NCBI GenBank assembly: GCA_964019415.1
Contig: OZ025868.1
Span: 5,867,371-5,931,370 of the forward strand
DNA: 64,000 bases
DNA from: Ianthella basta
Taxonomy: Eukaryota; Porifera; Demospongiae; Verongiida; Ianthellidae
Direction: 5' to 3'
Shown here: in pieces, positions 1 through 11,500 of the stretch
Numbering within the stretch: the stretch's first letter is position 1
How the letters are laid out: every line of letters starts with the position of its first letter
Notes under the pieces: generated by a model
Told to the model about the DNA's origin: nothing
Databases searched by the model: none
Seen by the model: only the letters and a program-made list of their open reading frames with translations
Program-made: the position numbers and the translations under genes

Positions 1-264
1 GGAAGAATACAGGCTACACAAATGAGAGTGTTAAGATGGATAGAAGGGGTATCAAGGTTAGAGAGAATAAGGAATGTGGATCTTAGGGGCAGATTGAGGC
101 AGGAGGGAGTTTTGGATCTTGTAAATAGACGACAGCAGAAGTGGAAGCAAAGATTAGAGGAGATGAGCAGCAGTAGAGTGACGAAGATAGTGTATGATGG
201 TGAGGTTCCAGGAAAGCGCCCTCGAGGAAGACCTAGAATGAGGTGGACTAATAATTTTGCTTAA
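1..264 (+). mobile_element. 3' end of a non-LTR retrotransposon ORF (RTE/LINE-like), truncated
   Basis: An open frame at 22-264 encodes about 80 residues ending in a TAA stop. It carries the pattern common at the C-terminus of non-LTR reverse transcriptases: an RWIEGVSRLERIRN-type segment, a QQKWKQRLEEM-like helix and a closing GKRPRGRPRMRW basic motif. The frame is open to the window edge, so the reverse transcriptase core would lie to the left. No poly-A tail or target-site duplication is visible. It is most likely an old 5'-truncated insertion upstream of the EGF gene. The family assignment rests on the terminal motif only. Confidence 0.6.
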
Positions 265-423
265 CTTTATATATTATAAACTGAGTTATGACATTATTTT
301 CTAGAGACTCCTGTTGTATTAGGGCGACCTCCCACATGGGAGATAAAACCCTCATCTGCATTGATTGATTGAAAACCCTCATGTGCATTAGGAGCAACGT
401 ACATTGCTAGCTGTTCTAGCTAG

Positions 424-620
<197 letters not shown>

Positions 621-781
621 GCTACGTACGTGCATAGATGGTGTGCGTGAGAGTTGCCCCGGATTTTCCCTGAGCATGACTATATAGGAGCGTCATCCCA
701 CGCGTGGGCGTAGGAATGACGAATAGGGGGCTTATTGGGATTACCCGAGGTTAACATATCACACCTGAACATAAAATACCC
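621..781 (+). promoter_or_regulatory. putative promoter-proximal region of the first EGF gene
   Basis: The 160 bp before the start codon contain a TATATAG stretch near 681 and a perfect 12-bp palindrome CCCACGCGTGGG at 697-708. Either could be a promoter element, but no transcription start can be proven from sequence. This is positional inference only. Confidence 0.2.
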
Positions 782-3700
782 ATGTTGCGAGGAGTGACTC
801 AGCAGTCGCTATATACGGAAACGGTAGCGTTCAAGAAGAGAACGACTATCGTGTTCATCTTCTTGGGTTTGGCGCTATTTACATCGGTCATTCACAACGG
901 TGAGTCTTGTTCTCTGTCGTCGGGCTATATAGCTAGGTAGCTAAGTTGGCTATACGCCGTATTCGCTGGAACATAGACCCTGTTGTAGGGTCTATGGCTG
1001 GAACATCTTTTAACTTTATTCGTACGTAGCTAGCTATTATAGCGAATGCCATAAAATGAACGCAGTACTTGGCTTGGAAAGAAGTCTCTGTTTTTATGTA
1101 TGCGACCTCTGCGACAGTACAATGTTGTTTACTCTGTGTTTAGTTGTGATGCCAACAAATACCAGCTACTTTAGCTATGGCGAATCGCGTCTGTCGAAGA
1201 ATGTACTGTAGCTACACGCTTGATCAAGTTAATTAAAATGTATTGATTCTTCTCTTCGAACTGAGACCCGAAATACTAGTATAATTATATAATTATACGT
1301 AACTACAAGCATAGGCCTATAGGGGCATACGTATTTAGCTAACTAGGATTTGGGGAGTGAGGAGGCAAGCAACTAATCAGTGGCCACAGCTAGGTTGTGT
1401 TTCAAACTGAAATACAGATTCAGTTTTCTTCGTACCTCTCAACTCTTATAGTGATCTAAATGGATATTAGTGAAAATTCCTAAATGTGCACGATGTCTAT
1501 AATGAAGTGTACAATCAAATATGTATATTGCCATTTCTAAGCGTAACGGTGCACAGTTAATAAGCCAAATGGCCTGCAGCCGTCTTGTTGTATGTCACAT
1601 AATATACATCATACATGCATTAGTAATTCATGATTCAGAATTAAACAGCTGCTAGAAGAGTGCTCCTAGCTGACATCACAGTGGAATACTGAAGTGACAT
1701 TGCTCGACATGGCCTGTATTTTGGCTTTGTTTTCATGTATACTTATTGTACTGTTGTATATAGTGCTATGAATATATGCATGTACATGTGTTGTGACGTA
1801 GTGTGACTGTAGCCTTATTAGCCTTAATATAGAGAGGGAATTTAATACTGGATCAGTGGCTGATGGCGGTGACCAGTGACCCGATTGCTAAAGTGTTGGC
1901 TAAAGATCTGGAGGTTGCTGGTGCTGGTCCGGTTCACTGCCATTTTCCCCTTCCCCCTCTTTCCTTACCATAATTATTCAGTGATTATCACCTAGCTTCT
2001 GTTATCCCTGGATAATGAGTATTTATAAACCTATAAAGAAATACCTAAGTCTGGGTACAAGACTAATTACTGTGTTTAGCCCAGCTGCATGTTAAATTCA
2101 AAGTGGTGAAAAGTGACCTGTCTCTTTGTCATGGTATACAGCAAATAGCTTGTCTTATAATACTGACGATTGATCCCTTTATATATCACTCTTCTCTTCT
2201 ACTATGTTATACAGGCTCTAGTGATAACTTTTTCCCTGACTGCAGTGAAGATTGGGAATGCTGGAATGGTGGGAAATGTGGCACTGACGGAAAGTGCATT
2301 TGCCCTTTGGGAACCTATGGAAGTAATTGCTATACTCCAAGTTAGTGTACACGTAATAGAACATTTATTACCTCGTATATATCTGATGTACACTCAGGAT
2401 CATCTGTCATATAGATCAAGACCAACAATTATAACAAAAGAAACACATTTCCACAGTAGAGGCACACGTGCATATATATGAGTGATTATAGATGTAATGA
2501 TTATAAGAGTGTGTAATGCATGTTTCACTTGCAGTCTGCATTTGCATACATATATAGCCTGTGATCCAGCTTGTCAGAATGGTGGAACATGCAACGGAAC
2601 GTCTGAACACAATGGTCATTGTGTCTGCCCCTCTACCACAACGGGTCCCTACTGTCAATACACAGGTACAAAGTACATGCATGCACTGCACTGATGAATA
2701 GCGTTCCCCTCTAGATCTGCTACTGTATTTCCCCACCTGTAGTGTGTACACCACCCTGTCAGAATGGAGGAACATGTCGGGAGCTCTATGACTCTACTCC
2801 ATGTAAATGCCCTAGTGGGTACAGAGGAAGCCATTGTGAGATAGCAGGTATGTGTCCACTGGAATGCTATCTTAAAACACATGAATTCATGTGTGTGTAT
2901 AAGTTTACACTATCCTTTACTTTATACATTCAGTTTGTTTTCCAGCATGTGAGAATGGAGGCACATGCAATGGCACATCTTCCTCTCCTCACTGTGTCTG
3001 TCCCAGTGGCACCTCAGGAAGCTACTGCCAGTATACAGGTATATTGATGTGGCTATGTAAATTAATATTTATAATGCAGATTACCTGTTTCTGGGAATTT
3101 GTCTAATTTATAGGTACTCTAGCTACATCAGGCTGTTCACCACCCTGTCAGAATGGAGGAACATGTGTGGAGCTTCCAGAGCGGCTACTCACTCCATGTT
3201 ATTGTCCTACTGGGTACACAGGACGGTATTGTGAGAAGAAAGGTGTGTGTACAGCAAGGTGTGCGCTACATACATGATCCGTGTTGTAACTTTATAGTGC
3301 AATCATAATCCACAATAATCTACAAACTCTTCATGCACGACTGTGTTGTAAGTGTGTTGTAAGTAAATTTAGCAGGAAACAATCAACTGCCTTTACTCTG
3401 CCTTAGCACATGTACAATAGAACACAAATTAGTAATTTATATTTCATCATACTCTTATACTCATCCAACAATGATAGTTACAGATACAAATAATATTATA
3501 GGCAAATTCAGCAGTGCATGTGATAGGTATGTATTGCTTTAATTTGGTTAGGAGTCGCTTTTGAGACTTATGGCATGAGGGGTGAGGTCCCAAGGGGAAG
3601 CCAAGTGCCGTATGTATCAGGCAATGAGATTTCACCCCAAGTTTATTATACATTTAATATACCCGAGTTCTATATTATATTAAGTGAGTCAATAGAAATT

Positions 3701-4468
3701 ATTAGCACCAATTGGCATAATTGCACACTGGATGCTTCTCATTCCATTGCCAATATTAAACTTACAGATAATCTTGGCGCCATCCTTGGAGGTGTGTTGG
3801 GTGGAATTGTCCTTGTGGCCATCTTACTTGTGTGTACCTGCTGCTTTGTGGTGGGATGGGCCAGAAGCAAAAGGCGCAGGAATGGACGTGTTAGCGAGGG
3901 CATAGACGAGCAAGACTGTTCTGATGTCGCTCTGCTCAACCCTGAGCAGCAGTTTTCTGACACAGCTCCCAGCACATACAACCAGATTGAGTGCCCTCCA
4001 AACACATCTGAAGAGGGCATCTCTGTACAAGCTGTTCCTCATCCCCTCCCCCCTGAAGCACCTCCTCCCACCCCAAATTGTGAAGATATGTCTGACAACT
4101 TTTCTTCAGTAACATTAGTCAGGAGGGGATCTAACCTGTGGCCAGTCAGCTACCCCTTGGCCACCTCTGAAGAGGACACTCCTACTCCTCCCCGGACCCT
4201 CCCCCTATGGCCGGAAATACTGACTGACCCCCACGGTGAAGAGCCATGGCCATCTGAAAACCAAATGTTAACCTTAGTTAGGAGGAGATGCAGCCCAGCC
4301 AGCCAACCTCGTACTTTGAGCTCCACTACAGAAGATGTCCCCACTCCTCCCCAGTCCTTCCTCCCCGAGATATCATTTCCCAGCCCCACTGATGAAGACC
4401 GAGCTGAACACCTTTGCTCTCAAAGTGGTGAGCGTGAGAAGAGTTGTGATCTGCTGGCCCTAGCTTAA
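782..4468 (+). CDS. EGF-repeat single-pass membrane protein, copy A1 (7 exons, about 463 aa)
   Basis: Exons: 782-899, 2215-2340, 2558-2665, 2743-2847, 2934-3038, 3114-3242, 3768-4468. All introns are GT-AG and phase 1, so each EGF module is its own symmetrical exon. Exon 1 encodes a hydrophobic signal peptide or signal anchor (VFIFLGLALF). Exons 2-6 encode five EGF-like modules with the six-cysteine pattern and CQNGGTC cores. Exon 7 encodes a transmembrane helix (about residues 235-258, GGVLGGIVLVAILLV), a basic stop-transfer (RSKRRR) and a roughly 200-residue acidic, proline-rich cytoplasmic tail. The tail contains two diverged repeats of about 35 residues (TLVRR...TPP...LPEI). It should act at the cell surface in adhesion or ligand binding. 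The ligand is unknown and no kinase or other catalytic domain is seen. Intron 1 (900-2214) shows nothing recognisable. Paralogues are A2 and A3. Confidence 0.8.
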
Positions 4469-6435
4469 CAGCAGAGTGATGATTGATGACCTCGCGATCG
4501 GTGACTGTTCAGTTTAGCAAATAGTAACATTACATTGATAACATATATATAATGTTGTTTGCTGGCAAATAGTCTTCAAGTAGCTTTTTGCAATCTCCTT
4601 ATGAAGTGAGCTAGCTCGAATAGCCAGCACCACATTCAGTGACATAGAAGGCACTCACAAACATACACATAGACACTCACACACAGTGTTTTGTAATCCA
4701 ACAGTAATACTGTTACAACAGGCCTAGATAAGTGGTACCATGTATCATGATTGCATACAGTTATTCGTACTATTATAATTAATTTTAAGCTTTGCATGAA
4801 GTTCATATAAAATTCAGGACATATTGAGCACACACGTATATACATACATACAATGAAGGTGAGACGTGTACACATCCAGAAGATGCTGCATGTTCAAGAA
4901 TGAATGTCCTCACCTTTGAGTGCTGTATGAAATGTGTAGGGCTGCCTGCAGTATCAATAATTTCATCTGTAACATTATTCATCAACCCTGCCAACACGAT
5001 GGCTTGTGATGAAAAATTTGGATCCCCGGGCCCCTGAAAAGGTTCCCCCCAGTCCAAATATTTTAGAAATAGACTGAAAACTTTGGACCTACCCTGAAAT
5101 ATGTGGATCCCCTGATCTGTGTCTAAATTCTAGGTTTTCCAGGCCTAATACATGGTATGCATTTCATTTTCACCATCAGCACATTGCATGTATGGGAATG
5201 TGAACTTCATATAAGTACAGTACGATAAGTGGGTAAATACATTATGCAGAGTAGCTATAACTATAATGCTGTGAGAATAAAGTGGCAGGATGCTGTCTGC
5301 AGCGTTCTGTTCGAGGGGGCTTAGGGTTAAAAACCCTCACATCAAAAATGCCCTCTGAAACCTCCCTCCCCGGAAGCTGCTTGCTGCGACGTCTAATCCA
5401 GCACTGTCCTCAGTCATAGCACTGTGAGTAGACAGTGTCTCACCCGACAGTGGGTTGCAGGCATGGTTCAATGTATACACCATGGCATGTGGAGGCTGGC
5501 AATGAGGTCATGTACTTTGTTGTGCTGAATGATTGTAACTCTTTCAGTTGGACATGAGAGAGCATGGTCTGTGGTGAAAGCTGCACCACAACGAGCATGA
5601 TTAGCTAACGACTTTCTGACAATAAGTCTTGTTGTTAATCTCGTTATTTGCTATTTTTGCTGACTTCATTACCATTTATTCAATACATTGCATTTGTTTA
5701 ATTTTAACTCTCATAAGATTGCTCTTTAGAATTCTATACTGTATAATCAAAATTTTAGTATAAATATTATAGGAAGTTAATTTATAAGCCAAACTCATGC
5801 ATGCATTCTATAACATTGCACATATTCTAAATTATAAGTTGTTTATTTTTATTATTAAATGCACATTTACCTGTTTCTTTGCTGTATAAACTGAAACATG
5901 GAATCATCTAGTAGTGCAAATTATAAGTGATCTTTTGTCAATTCTACAGTGAATACAAACATAGTATGACATTGCAGGAAATTGATTAGTGTATGTCATT
6001 GCTGCATACTTAACTTATGATTGCTATGGCTACATAGGTTTGGGGAAGATAGGCAATCTGCATTTTTGATATTTGGGTTAACGTTCAGTGATAGCCTGAT
6101 TGCATAACACTGTACTGATGCACCCTTGATCTCAATGCTACTGAAAGCAGGAGATAGAGAAGAAAAGGGTCAATGAAGTATGAATAGGAAACTTCAAACA
6201 TGTATTTCTCTCACTACTTGTCTTCACAACAGTGGGAGGCATGAGATCAATACTACAGTGGAGTACAAGAGACACGTATAGCTATTGAAACGTGTCCAGC
6301 GTGATAAAGATTCTATACATTGCACTGGTTGAGATGCTGATTAAGCGTCCCACTGGTGAGAGCAGCTATCATGTATACCTGCATAACCGAATAGCTACTG
6401 CTACAGTGGTGCACTCAGATTGGAGAGGTGCTGAG

Positions 6436-6437
<2 letters not shown>

Positions 6438-6474
<37 letters not shown>
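6438..6474. repeat. (TG)n microsatellite, about 37 bp
   Basis: A pure TG run followed by alternating purine-pyrimidine sequence (GCGCATGCACGCGCACATGCA), which could adopt Z-DNA. It is not coding. Confidence 0.9.
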
Positions 6475-6477
<3 letters not shown>

Positions 6478-6727
6478 ATGCACGCGCACATGCATATGCA
6501 TTTCCTAGGGATTTTCCCTCCGGCCATGTTCGGCAGTGCCATTATGTAGGCCAGTGGAATATATCACGGGCTATAGCCATATAGATACGTGACTCGAATG
6601 CAACAGCCTCCTATAAAAAATCGTGCTGTCTCTGTTTAGCTACCTATTGTGCAGTAGCTACCACATTGTCTACACTTTGTTCAATTGTGCATGCTACCAC
6701 ACAGTGATACCTTGTATCCCTTGAGCA

Positions 6728-6776
6728 TTATTATGGCACACCTTTGATAAAATTTATCAAAGGTGTGACATAATAA
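6728..6776. repeat. 49-bp near-perfect palindrome
   Basis: The arms are TTATTATG plus CACACCTTTGATAAA and their reverse complements around a single central A at 6752. One mismatched pair (6736/6768) interrupts an otherwise perfect 24-bp arm. It could be the core of a miniature inverted-repeat element, an extruding cruciform or a hairpin. It directly abuts a TTAA-rich tract, a common target for some DNA transposons. Confidence 0.9.
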
Positions 6777-6860
6777 TTAATTAATTAATTAATTAATTAA
6801 CTGATTAATTAATTAACTGATTGATTAATTAATTAACTGATTAATTAATTAGTTAATTAG
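6774..6860. repeat. (TTAA)n low-complexity tract
   Basis: ATTA/TTAA tetranucleotide repeats interrupted by three CTGATT variants, immediately 3' of the palindrome. Confidence 0.9.
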
Positions 6861-7521
6861 GAAGGATTCTCATGTATTCATATATATGTGTGTGTGCAAG
6901 TGTATGTGTGGGTGTGTTGTGTGCAGCTAGGTATATGCTTGATTTTTGTGCATATGTGTATCATTATGTGATTGAGAGGCTCTGCAGCTGGACATTGCAT
7001 GATGTTTCCCAATTTGTACTAATACAGTAGTGTTGGTGCATGTAGTGCATGCTTCTACAGCTGGCAAGAAATTTCTTGCGGTGGATTGGCAGTTTTGAGA
7101 ACACTACATAAATTGTTTGACATTAGGCTAATCCATATAACATTCTATACCTGCCCATTGAAATGGTGTGCTACAGACACAAGAGCATGTGTACATAGCT
7201 AAGTGACCATCTTGACTTGACTTCACCAAGTTGGCAGATGGTGATGTCAACACCTTGAGTGCAGAAACTCGCTTGTTACGCATATTTTTCATTTTTATTG
7301 AATCCCCTTCATAGAAGACCATCTGTTACGTCTTTCAGACATAATTGGAATAAAATTCGCTCGGTAAAGGAGTAGATAATTGGAGAAAATGAACGGTATC
7401 CCTTTTAAAAGGACGTCGAACAAAATGGCCGTCACCCGCGAAAACGAAAATGATACGGAACTCTGCGGTCACGTTTACGATGTCGCTATTCTGCGGTCGA
7501 CCGACGTCTTTGTATATGTTA

Positions 7522-7539
7522 TATATGTTACGCGCATAC
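7522..7539. repeat. 18-bp direct repeat, left copy flanking gene B
   Basis: TATATGTTACGCGCATAC occurs here and again exactly at 10847-10864, on either side of the Ig/FN3 gene. It may be an insertion scar, a shared regulatory motif or coincidence. Confidence 0.6.
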
Positions 7540-7733
7540 TACCGCGTATATAACGCGCTAATCTAATTGATTGGCTGGAATCAGTAACTCAGCCAGGAAA
7601 CGTTTGACATCATTTCTGACTTCAGATTCGAACTCTACGGACCCGAAAACACCTTCTGCCTGATGTCACTAACCACTATATGGGGGAAATAAGGGATTGG
7701 CCAATCTTGCGTGAATGCACTGCAATTGCCAAG

Positions 7734-10404
7734 ATGACTACTTTGTGGGCTCTAGCGCTACTAGCCGTACTAGGATCAACTGGTAAGTGAGTACAAGGGA
7801 ACCCAATGCCGCCCGTATGCTGTTAGTGTGCATGTACAATGTACAAGGTGTAGTAACACATAGTAGCTAAGGTAAACCGAGACCTTTCCTATTCTCCCTC
7901 TCCTTAGGTTCGCCTGCAACGGCTATACGAATCACTGTGGGAGAGAAAGACATCACGAATGGCACGTACTTTGTTAAAGGAGGGGATGCGGTTATACTCA
8001 CCTGCAGCGGCGGAAGCGGTCTGACTTGGCTAGTACTGTCGACCGTAGCTGTGTCCTCTGTCAACACGGGCAACGGCTTGTACCAGTCATCTAGCAGCGA
8101 GGGTGTTCAGCTTTTGCACGTGCAGAGCTTTCAAAGAGCGCTAGCCGCAACCTATAGTTGCAAAGCTGCTAACTCTTCTGCAGGTTTTGTGGAACTCAAG
8201 GAAGGTTAGACCAATATTGTATGGTTATAGGTCATAGATATGGTTTGACCTTAAATATTATGCACTATTGGTTGACATCCATCATTTAAGCAACCACCAA
8301 GAGCTTACGTTTGCCTTGCTTCCTGGATTTGAGCTATTCTTGTCTCTTGCAGATATTTTAGACAGCGTTGTAGTTCTCAACTCTACTGCTGTCATGCTTC
8401 AGTGGAGTACTATGCCAAGTACAAGTCTAGTTCACTGTTGCCCAGATAGAATGGAATGTCTGGTTGGAAATGCAGATACAAGTTTGAATAGCTTTGTTTT
8501 TTCTGGCCTGGAGGAATACACCAATTATACAGTTTCTATTGTGGGAGAATCTCGAGAAGTGTGTATCACAACCTACCAAGACAGTAAGTCACTTGTTTGT
8601 GTGTTATTGGGTGATTCATGCACCCAGCTGGTAGTGTCCCGAGTACTGTTATTCATGGGTATACTGCTAAGTCATTCTGTTTGTTGCAGGGCCTTCTGGT
8701 GGACCACAGAGCATCAGTGTCTTCATTGAAAGTGCTTTGCTTGTTACCATTTCCTGGAGGCTACCTATTGAGGGAGAAAGAAATGGAATTGTCATTAGTT
8801 ATGAAGTCAACTGTATTGTGTCTGGTCCCATGGAAAGCAGCACCACAGAAAGTGTCCTTGTAGAGTATGCAACATTTGATTCACCATCACAACAGTCCTA
8901 TCAGATTTCAACCAGGCACCACTCTACCTATTCGTGTTGGATTTCTGCAGCCACTGTAAATGGATCAGGCCCTGCTTCAGCGCCCATCAACTTCACAGTG
9001 GAGTTACCTGAGGTTGTTGTATCCAAAAATAGTGATGCCTCCGTGATAGTGCGGTGGGAGGTACCACAAGTTGTCGCAGGAGCAAGTTCGATGCAGAGTA
9101 CGGCAAGTCTAGTATTCCATGTTGTAGGCAACGGAGAAGTGAAAATGAAAATCTCAGTCCCTGTAAACTTGACTGACTGGACTATTAATAACCTAGGTGA
9201 GATTGCAGAGAATGCATGCACTTTTGTCTGTGTTTGATATGCATGTGGAGTAGAGCTTCTTCTTTTTATGTATATACAACAGATACAGGAGTGCCCTATG
9301 CTGTGACAGTGGAGGTTGGTGTGTCCAACATTATTATTGCAAGTGAACCTAGAATATTCTTCACTAGAGAACTAGGTGAGTGAGGTTGCGTCAGGATGTA
9401 GGATGTATATGGTGTAGACATGTTCTTGAGCCTACTTTCATTTTGCAGAGCCACGTGAAGCAGTGGCAGGACTGTCGGCAGCTGCCATCAATGCCACTGC
9501 TATACGAGTTAACTGGACTGAACTATCCCTGAACTTAGCTAGAGGATTCCCCTCATACACGATCCATCTTCAAGCAGGCCTATGGTCCAGTGAGATTCGT
9601 GTCAAATCCCCACCTGCAATAGTGACTGGACTATTACCAGACACTCGCTACAGAGTCCAGGTGAATGTAGCAACGGCGGCTGGCACAGGTGCAAGAGCAA
9701 ACGAAGCAGGTCAGCCAGCACGCAGTATAGAATCAGTATCAGCAGCTTCTTGATACTCCATGTACTCTGCTTTGGGTATGCAGTGTTCATTTCTACTGAG
9801 CAGAGTGAGATACCAGAAACTGCTGGGCCCCTCATAGCACCTGTTGCAGTGGGAGTTGGAGTGGGGACAGCTGTAATAGCTGTTCTCATTGTTGCTGGTG
9901 TGGTTCTAGTGGTCCTGGCCCTTTGCATTCTGTAAGTTGCCTGAACTAATGTGGGCTAATTTGATTGGCCAAGTGGAAGTGTGATTATTAAACTGTCTAT
10001 TGTGTGTATCTTCTGTAGTAAGTTGAGGAGCACAAGGAGGAAGTATAGTGGGGTAAGAGCTTTCCCTGTACAAATAGTAGCACCACATTTACACTATTGT
10101 AACTGTGCATACTTAAGGACTGCAAATGTTCCCAAATGCCTTTTCTCATGCCCATTATCAAGAGGAGGTGTGGTTGTGAACCAAATTTTCAGTCGATGAT
10201 TCAAAATGGTCCATTCTTTGTAGATTAGTAAGGGTTGCCAGCCCGAACTCGAGCGAATGTTCCTAAATGGTCCCAAACACCTTTTTCCATGTCCATTAGG
10301 AGAACACCTATGACACCGATGGGTTCAACCAACCTGCTGATTTAAGTGATCATGTTGCCATGGAGACCAACCCTGCCTATGGAGTTTGCACTGGCAAGCA
10401 GTGA
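7734..10404 (+). CDS. Ig plus fibronectin-III single-pass receptor, gene B (9 exons, about 574 aa)
   Basis: Exons: 7734-7782, 7908-8204, 8353-8583, 8690-9196, 9283-9375, 9449-9709, 9784-9931, 10019-10052, 10300-10404. Phases are 1 for the first six introns, then 2, then 0. Exon 1 is a signal peptide (LWALALLAVLG). Exon 2 encodes an Ig-like domain with Cys (ILTC), the Trp of LTWL and the second Cys (ATYSCKA). Exons 3, 4-5 and 6 encode about four FN3 domains. The clearest is exon 6, with the RVNWTE core strand and LLPDTRYRVQV. Exon 7 ends in a Gly/Val-rich transmembrane helix (about residues 496-529). Exons 8-9 give a basic juxtamembrane segment and a short tail with ENTY and NPAYG tyrosine motifs, ending TGA. 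It is probably an adhesion or recognition receptor. It has no counterpart in the other A-C intervals of this window. The final two exons are the least certain. Confidence 0.75.
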
Positions 10405-11166
10405 TGATGGTTGTGGAAGATTGTGTGCATGTGTTTGCGTTATCGGCATCAGTTTGGAAATGTAATTTCTTTGAACTGTTTGCAAATTCAGCACCTAAAG
10501 TATAGTCTTATTTTGGATTGCATCATAACTCTTGTTAAATTTTATAACGAATCAAACTTGTTGTTTTTGTTTAGATACAATGAGCTGATAGGTAGTAGAG
10601 TGTTCCATGAGTGCAGTGTTTGTTGCAAAGTATGTACATGTCTGTGAGCTAGACTGCATGTGATGCATGTCATCTGTATGCCTTTGCATGACGCATGAAC
10701 TGCTTCATTCTATATACTGTTAACTGACTCCCTCACCACTGTTAACAACTACAATTCTATTGGTCCTACAGCTGTGTGGATGAAGTTCTTGTATGGGATG
10801 AGTGCATGTGAATAGTAATGGTGTAGGCCTATTGTGTTGCATAGTGTATATGTTACGCGCATACCCCTATACATGTGTGCATAATTGCCAGAGAGACAGA
10901 TGCATACAGAATATGTGATGGTGCCATATAAAAGTATCTTGGGTGTGCTATTACTCTCAGCATTCAGTTACCTGACTTAATCCCCGCGTACACTTGCACC
11001 TTGTCACAACACCTCAAGGTTGTTCTTTCCTGAGGAACTGAAAGGGAAATGTATCCCACTCTCGATCTCTCTCCCTCCGTCCGAACTTGACTCAAAATGC
11101 TCCTTTCTCACGGCCATTGGAATGCGTTATAATAATGATACCATGTACCTGTGTGTATATACTCAG
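10405..11166. other. gap between gene B stop and the orphan tail exon
   Basis: No supported exon was found. It contains the right copy of the 18-bp direct repeat (10847-10864). It would be the 3' untranslated region of gene B, or an intron if the tail exon at 11167 is spliced to it. Confidence 0.5.
10847..10864. repeat. 18-bp direct repeat, right copy flanking gene B
   Basis: Exact match to 7522-7539 in the same orientation. The two copies bracket all gene B exons in the 7734-10404 model. Confidence 0.6.
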
Positions 11167-11500
11167 AAGCTAATGACCTATATAATCTAACACAAGCACG
11201 GAAGGAGCCAGAGCTGGCCAATAGAATCCCACTGGAGGCTGCTGGAAAGTGCCCAGACCAGCCTGGAATGATCCACTATGAAGGAGAGTTACTTGCCCCC
11301 ACAGTGGACGATCACGCCAGTACAATTATGCAAACAGCTAGATGTAGGGGTTCAGGCAATAGCAAATACAGCTCTATTGAGGTAGCAAAGCACTAAAAGC
11401 CTATTGACCAATCGGCACCAAGGAAGCGCGCTCAAGAGACAGCAAGCTAAGAGGGCAGAAATAGGAAGAGTGCATGAATGTGCTGTTCAACTTGGATGAC
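11167..11500 (+). pseudogene. orphan cytoplasmic-tail exon related to the last exon of the C genes
   Basis: After a CTCAG acceptor an open frame runs from 11167 to a TAA at 11394-11396 (about 76 residues). Its ANRIPLE...PDQPGM...GELLAP pattern aligns with ANAIPLE...PDQLGT...EGLLPE in the terminal exon of C1. A further 17-bp match (CTGTTCAACTTGGATGA, 11483-11499) equals the part of the C4 last exon encoding LFNLDED. Here it lies in another frame beyond the stop, so the C-terminus has been lost by frameshift. The required incoming phase (1) does not match the end of gene B exon 8 (phase 0), so it may be a relic of a lost C gene rather than a B exon. A SKYSSI sequence fits the ITIM consensus loosely. 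Confidence 0.5.

Larger units (their letters stand above)
4469..7733. other. intergenic stretch between A1 and the Ig/FN3 gene
   Basis: About 4469-5028 is the diverged 3' flank of A1 and aligns with 26997-27475 and 49819-50277. Beyond about 5028 that homology stops and the sequence is unique to this locus. The region holds a short TG repeat, a long palindrome and a TTAA-rich tract (listed separately). A CpG-bearing stretch at about 7380-7620, including AAAATGGCCGTC near 7413, may be the promoter side of gene B. No supported coding exon was found. Confidence 0.6.

Noticed and set aside
6292..6549. An 85-codon open frame upstream of the palindrome
   Set aside because: It runs into a TG tract, has no recognisable domain and lacks splice-supported partners.
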